Assembly: GCF_003985145.1 (NCBI RefSeq) | Contig: NZ_ML133544.1 | Coordinates: 1-64,000 of the forward strand | Direction: 5' to 3' | From: Rhizobium anhuiense | GTDB lineage: Bacteria > Pseudomonadota > Alphaproteobacteria > Rhizobiales > Rhizobiaceae | DNA: 64,000 bases | The notes under the pieces: model-generated | Told to the model about the DNA's origin: nothing | The model's database searches: none | The model's input: the letters and a program-made list of their open reading frames with translations, nothing else | Program-made: the position numbers and the translations under genes | Shown here: positions 60,191-64,000 of the stretch, in pieces | How positions within the stretch are numbered: position 1 is the first letter of the stretch | How the letters are laid out: the number at the start of each line of letters is the position of its first letter

Positions 60191-62313
60191 GGCGGCGTTT
60201 TGGACTGACGCTGAGCATGTTGCCTGTCATGCTGTTTCCGCAGTCCGGTAATCCGGCTCCGGTCGGGACAGAGATAGATGCGCCCGAGCGCTTGCAGATG
60301 CTCGTCAGGGAGGCGACTTGCGCGGAAGCTTCGCCGACTTTGTCCGCCAAGTTGAATGGGACTTCATTAAGCGAGGTATTGAGCAGCAGCACCGAGGCAC
60401 GGACGATATTTTACGTTTCTCCCAATGGCAAAGACAGCTGGAGTGGCCTCCTTCCGACCGCAGATCAGCAGGGCGGCGACGGCCCTTTCGCCAGCATTGA
60501 AAGAGCCCGTGATGCTGCCCGTGAGAAGGGCGGCAACAACACAATCGCGCTGGGTAAAGGCGATTACTACCTTGCTCACCCGATCGTCTTTGACTCCCGC
60601 GATAAGGGCTTGATCGTCACGGCAAGATGCAATGAAGCGCCGATTTTGCATGGGGGGCAACGCGTGTTCAACTGGACGCAGCAGGCCGATGGTCGCTGGA
60701 CGGCGCCGCTGAAATTGCCACCGGATGAGGGGGTCGGTGACCTTTTCGTCAATGGGATACGCCAAACTCGGGCTCGATTTCCCGACGCTCCCGCTGATGG
60801 CGATCCACGCAAAGGATGGTTGTTTGCCGCAAAGTGCCAGCCTGCCATCGACGTGCGGGAGGGAAACACGCGCTTTTGTTTCCATGCCGGCGACCTTCCG
60901 GCAGTGGGTGATACAAGTGGACTGGTCGTGGACATCGTTGGAGGGTATCAACCCGGAAGCCAGTGGGGCAATGATACGCTCCCAGTTGTATCGATCGATG
61001 GCGCCGGCCGAACTGTCCATACCAAAGGCACAGACTATTTCTTTACCGCAGAAGGCAGCCGCTATTTCCTAACCGGAGCCAAGGCCTTGCTCGATGCTCC
61101 CGGAGAGTGGTGGTACGATCTTGTTGCGGGCCAGCTTCATTATATCCCCGTCGATCAGTCGTTACCCAGTTCCGTAGTCGTTGCGGGCATTTTGCCGACC
61201 TTGTTCAAATTGGATGGGGCCAATGGGATGGTTGTATCAGGGCTCGAGTTTAGAGACGGCGCTCCTGAAGGCAGCGGCAAGTTCTATACGGAAACCAGAG
61301 GATTTGGCGCCATACGGATCGAACACGCTGACGGCGTCAAGATTCTCGGCAACAGCATCGAAAATGTCGGCGTCGGGGTCCATGTGACGGAAAGCAAGGA
61401 TGCGTTGATTGCCGGCAATGTGATTGCCGATGTGGCTGGCAACGGGATTTACGTCGGCACAAATTATGGCACGTTCGGCAAGTCGAACGGCTCCAGAATC
61501 CTTTCGAACCACATCCATGACATCGGAAAGGTTTACATTGAAACCGCAGGAATATGGTTCCAGGCGGCTGACAATGTCAGGATCGCCAACAATCTGATCG
61601 AAAACACGGCGCAGTTCGGAATCGCCGGCGGTTCGCTATGGGGTTCCAACGACGCCGTCTATAACGCTGTCATCGAGCACAACGTGATCCATAACGCCAA
61701 CCAGCAGACGGCAGATGGCGGCGCCATCAAGATGATGGGGGAGCAAGCCGACTCTCTCAACAGCGTCATCCGCTCCAATCTGGTGACCGGGACCGGTCAT
61801 CTCATGAACAGGGTCGATGGAACGTTCTGGCCTCCCGGATACGAGAATACCAGCGAATGGCCGTCTCCTATCAGCTGGGCGATCTATACGGATGGGAAGG
61901 CGAGCGGACTGCGTATCGAGGGAAATACGCTCTCGGGCAACATCGCGGCGATCGGTATCAATGGCGGTTGGAGCAACCTGGTGGCGGGAAACGTCATCAC
62001 ACACGGATCGGGCGCGGCTTTTCGGGTCGATGAGGGTACCGGCAAGGGTTGGCGTCCGCCATGGGCACGCCCCAATCGCATTGAGGAGAATGTTGTATCT
62101 GTCGACAGTGACAGTGGCATTGTGGCCTATGTCAACGCTCCCGATCTTGGGCTTGGATTTGTGCAATTCGCGCGCAACCGCTACAGCGGTAACTTGAACG
62201 ACAAGAGCTTCAGGGTCCATCCGGAGATCATGCTTTCGGGAGAATTCGGCGGCCTAGGAGATCTTCAGAAGGCTGGAGAGGACACCGGAAGCGTAGTCGC
62301 GCCGCCCGAGTAA
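60187..62313 (+). CDS. Exported right-handed parallel beta-helix protein
   Basis: A 708-residue protein with a hydrophobic N-terminus acting as signal peptide (RRRFGLTLSMLPVMLFPQSG). An N-terminal FYVSPNGKDSWSGLLPT start follows near residue 75, the usual entry of pectate-lyase-fold proteins. The central part has many short beta-helix turns with Asn/Gly ladders (IRIEHADGVKILGNSIENVG, NVRIANNLIENTAQFGIAGG, VIEHNVIHNANQQTADGGAI). It is coupled to the ligase/polymerase gene by an ATGA overlap. It may cleave, epimerise or bind the polysaccharide; the active residues could not be identified. Confidence 0.8.
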   Translation: MRRRFGLTLSMLPVMLFPQSGNPAPVGTEIDAPERLQMLVREATCAEASPTLSAKLNGTSLSEVLSSSTEARTIFYVSPNGKDSWSGLLPTADQQGGDGPFASIERARDAAREKGGNNTIALGKGDYYLAHPIVFDSRDKGLIVTARCNEAPILHGGQRVFNWTQQADGRWTAPLKLPPDEGVGDLFVNGIRQTRARFPDAPADGDPRKGWLFAAKCQPAIDVREGNTRFCFHAGDLPAVGDTSGLVVDIVGGYQPGSQWGNDTLPVVSIDGAGRTVHTKGTDYFFTAEGSRYFLTGAKALLDAPGEWWYDLVAGQLHYIPVDQSLPSSVVVAGILPTLFKLDGANGMVVSGLEFRDGAPEGSGKFYTETRGFGAIRIEHADGVKILGNSIENVGVGVHVTESKDALIAGNVIADVAGNGIYVGTNYGTFGKSNGSRILSNHIHDIGKVYIETAGIWFQAADNVRIANNLIENTAQFGIAGGSLWGSNDAVYNAVIEHNVIHNANQQTADGGAIKMMGEQADSLNSVIRSNLVTGTGHLMNRVDGTFWPPGYENTSEWPSPISWAIYTDGKASGLRIEGNTLSGNIAAIGINGGWSNLVAGNVITHGSGAAFRVDEGTGKGWRPPWARPNRIEENVVSVDSDSGIVAYVNAPDLGLGFVQFARNRYSGNLNDKSFRVHPEIMLSGEFGGLGDLQKAGEDTGSVVAPPE

Positions 62314-63023
62314 CAAAAGGCGCCGCGACGAGGGGTGTTATGCGGCGATAAAGTCCGCAGCTATGGCGACCTATAACGCCCTTCAACCACGGCGTGCCCG
62401 CGCTGTGCGAGGCTTGCGGGTATAGCGCATGCAGGCATGCGCATCAAAATCGGGGACCTAGAGATCTGGTAGGGTGAGGCAGGTTTCCCATAGTGGGCGG
62501 GGCAATATTATTGGCAGCGAGCTGTCTCAGCATCTCTGCACTGAGCGTTCCGCGAACGTCAAGATCGCGATTGCAGCCTTCCCGGCATAGGGGTCAGGAA
62601 TTCCCTGATGACTATAACTATACGGCACATCGCCGCTGGAACTTAGATCTGTCCGCAGCTGGTTGGTTGTGTCGGACGTCTCCGAACGCTCGCCGGCCGG
62701 GGTCTTCATCTCGCCTATCGGGTTGAGCATGTCTCTCTTCCCGACTTTGTTCGCGCTCAAACCTCACGAGCGTTGATCACGCTAGAGTGAATAGCTTCTG
62801 CGGCTCTGCGCGGGTCGAAGCGCCATTTCGGGCCAACGGTCATCAAAAAGAGCAATATGGCAAGCGGTGGGGTACATGGACTTACTTCGAATATTGTACG
62901 TCGTCGCGGCATAAGACGTAAATATGAAATCTCTTCTACGTCCAATAGCTGGAGCGGCAAGTATGGAGGCAATCGGCCTGCCGGGATATTCTGATGACAG
63001 TTTCGATCGCGAAAGCGTAGGTC
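62314..63023. other. 700-bp gap without a confident gene
   Basis: Only weak short frames are present. The best is on the minus strand (ATG about 62730 to 62527, 67 residues, with GAAGAGAG ahead), but no family is recognisable. It could hold a promoter for the WecB-like gene or a decayed gene. A plus-strand fragment near 62729 starting SLFPTLFALKPHER stops at once. Confidence 0.4.
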
Positions 63024-63890
63024 ATGGGAAATCAATCAGCAGGCAGCAGCCAAACTTCAGTTCTTCATCCAAAGGGTTCCCTAGAATGGACGAATGTCCT
63101 TGGTGTTCGCGTTTCGGCAGTCAATCTCAAAAGCGCGACGGGATTTATTCAAGAAGCGATCGAAGACGGCAGAAAGGAATATGTGTGCGTTCGCGACGCA
63201 CACGGCATCGTCCGCTGCCAAGATGATCCCGAGCTCCGGTCGATCCACAACCGGGCGTTCCTCGTAACCCCCGACGGCATGCCGCTTGTTTGGGCGCTGA
63301 GACATGCTGGTCATGTGGAAAGCGACAGGGTCTATGGACCGGATCTGATGTTATCCGTCTTCGATGCCAGCAGCTCCAAGGGCTTGCGCCATTTCCTTTA
63401 TGGCGCAACGGCCGAAACACTCGAGCAACTGCAGGCGCGCCTTCTGGCAAAATTTCCGCAAGCACGGATCGTCGGCTCCTATGCGCCACCTTTTCGCAAC
63501 CTGTCGACGCGGGAGGAAACGGATATTGCTGACCGGCTCAATCGGTCGGGTGCCGATATCATCTGGGTCGGGCTGAGCAGTCCCAAGCAGGAACTCTGGA
63601 TGGCGCGCATGCGCGATCGTCTGGAAGCATCGATGCTCATCGGTGTCGGAGCCGCATTCGATTTCCACGCCGGCCTCAAGCGGCAGGCTCCAAGGTTCAT
63701 TCAAAGAAGCGGCTTCGAATGGGCGTTTCGGCTCTTGTGCGAGCCGCGACGGCTGTGGCGGCGCTATGCGCTCGTCGTGCCGACCTTCATCTCACTGACG
63801 GCATTCCAGAGACTGGGGCTTCGGAAGTTTCCAATCGAAGACAAGGTTTTTGGATCAAGCGTGCCAAAAGCGGCAGCTGTAAAGGTGTAG
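63024..63890 (+). CDS. WecB/TagA/CpsF family glycosyltransferase (GT26)
   Basis: A 288-residue protein of family GT26. It has VCVRDAHGIVRCQDDPELRS, FLVTPDGMPLVWALRHAGH, RVYGPDLMLSVFDASSSKG, FLYGATAETLEQLQARLLAK and ADIIWVGLSSPKQELWMARM followed by GVGAAFDFHAGLKRQAPRFI, the family core in the normal order. Relatives transfer ManNAcA, ManNAc or glucose to a lipid-linked sugar. It probably acts at an early step of repeat-unit assembly. The ATG at 63024 precedes the domain by about 20 residues; no strong ribosome-binding site is seen. Confidence 0.87.
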   Translation: MGNQSAGSSQTSVLHPKGSLEWTNVLGVRVSAVNLKSATGFIQEAIEDGRKEYVCVRDAHGIVRCQDDPELRSIHNRAFLVTPDGMPLVWALRHAGHVESDRVYGPDLMLSVFDASSSKGLRHFLYGATAETLEQLQARLLAKFPQARIVGSYAPPFRNLSTREETDIADRLNRSGADIIWVGLSSPKQELWMARMRDRLEASMLIGVGAAFDFHAGLKRQAPRFIQRSGFEWAFRLLCEPRRLWRRYALVVPTFISLTAFQRLGLRKFPIEDKVFGSSVPKAAAVKV

Positions 63891-63895
63891 CCATC

Positions 63896-64000
63896 ATGTC
63901 CCTATTTGCTTCGTCAGCAATGAGACCAGGTCCGTCGAAGGCATCCACATCAAATGACATGACGTCGCGGGCGATTCCGGCAGGTTCCGTGCCGCCCATA
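63896..64000 (+). CDS. N-terminal fragment of a gene cut by the right edge
   Basis: A frame opens at ATG 63896, six bases after the GT26 stop, and stays open for 35 codons to the window end (SLFASSAMRPGPSKASTSND and beyond). The Ser/Pro-rich, low-complexity start resembles the cytoplasmic leader of polyprenyl glycosylphosphotransferases or other exopolysaccharide proteins, but too little is visible to say. It is most likely co-transcribed with the GT26 gene. Confidence 0.45.
   Translation, partial: MSLFASSAMRPGPSKASTSNDMTSRAIPAGSVPPI

Noticed and set aside
62527..62760. Minus-strand ORF of 67-77 codons in the gap before the GT26 gene
   Set aside because: A weak ribosome-binding site is the only support; it is opposite to the flanking transcription and has no recognisable domain.

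Overview
The window looks like a replicon segment from an alphaproteobacterium of the order Hyphomicrobiales, most likely Rhizobium or a close relative. The evidence is the GC-rich coding sequence, the rhizobial gene sets (ehu/eut ectoine uptake and catabolism, gra gamma-resorcylate catabolism, DUF1217 and flg genes), a RIME-like intergenic repeat and NWETF-like chemoreceptor tails. No rRNA, tRNA, CRISPR array, transposase or replication origin was recognised. The genes read as intact, and the only partial ones are at the two window edges.

Layout. 1-1.35 kb: tail of a ThuA-like gene and a ThuB-like Gfo/Idh/MocA oxidoreductase. 1.5-1.9 kb: a DUF4112 membrane protein. 2.0-16.5 kb: a complete ectoine/5-hydroxyectoine locus. 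The leftward arm is asnC/doeX, an aldehyde dehydrogenase (doeC-like), an aminotransferase (doeD-like) and an MDR oxidoreductase. The rightward arm is enuR, the ABC importer ehuABCD and the catabolic genes eutABCDE. Ectoine would be imported, hydrolysed by EutD, deacetylated by EutE to diaminobutyrate, transaminated to aspartate semialdehyde and oxidised to aspartate. EutABC would handle the hydroxy derivative. Shared ATTGTC-type motifs sit at the promoters of both arms.

16.5-34.5 kb: a motility and signalling block. It has a membrane MCP, a DUF6502/DUF5666 pair, an isolated flgE-flgK-flgL hook module, a secreted-type EF-hand protein, a TetR regulator, a 727-residue protein made of repeated DUF1217 units, a soluble PAS-PAS MCP and a GAF-PAS-GGDEF-EAL protein. 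34.5-41.4 kb: the gra cluster for gamma-resorcylate to resorcinol to hydroxyquinol to maleylacetate to 3-oxoadipate, with a MarR regulator and an MFS importer. Two palindromic sites sharing an identical 16-mer lie in its divergent promoter.

41.5-44.6 kb: an unusual 991-residue protein fusing a class-V aminotransferase-like half to a D-2-hydroxyacid dehydrogenase half. 44.9-50.3 kb: a paoABC-like periplasmic molybdenum aldehyde oxidoreductase with its XdhC-type and MocA-type cofactor maturation genes. 50.6-64 kb: a surface polysaccharide locus. It contains GDP-fucose synthesis (gmd, fcl), a Wzz/BY-kinase, three glycosyltransferases, an O-antigen ligase/polymerase, a large parallel beta-helix protein and a WecB/TagA/CpsF glycosyltransferase. 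A further gene runs off the right edge.
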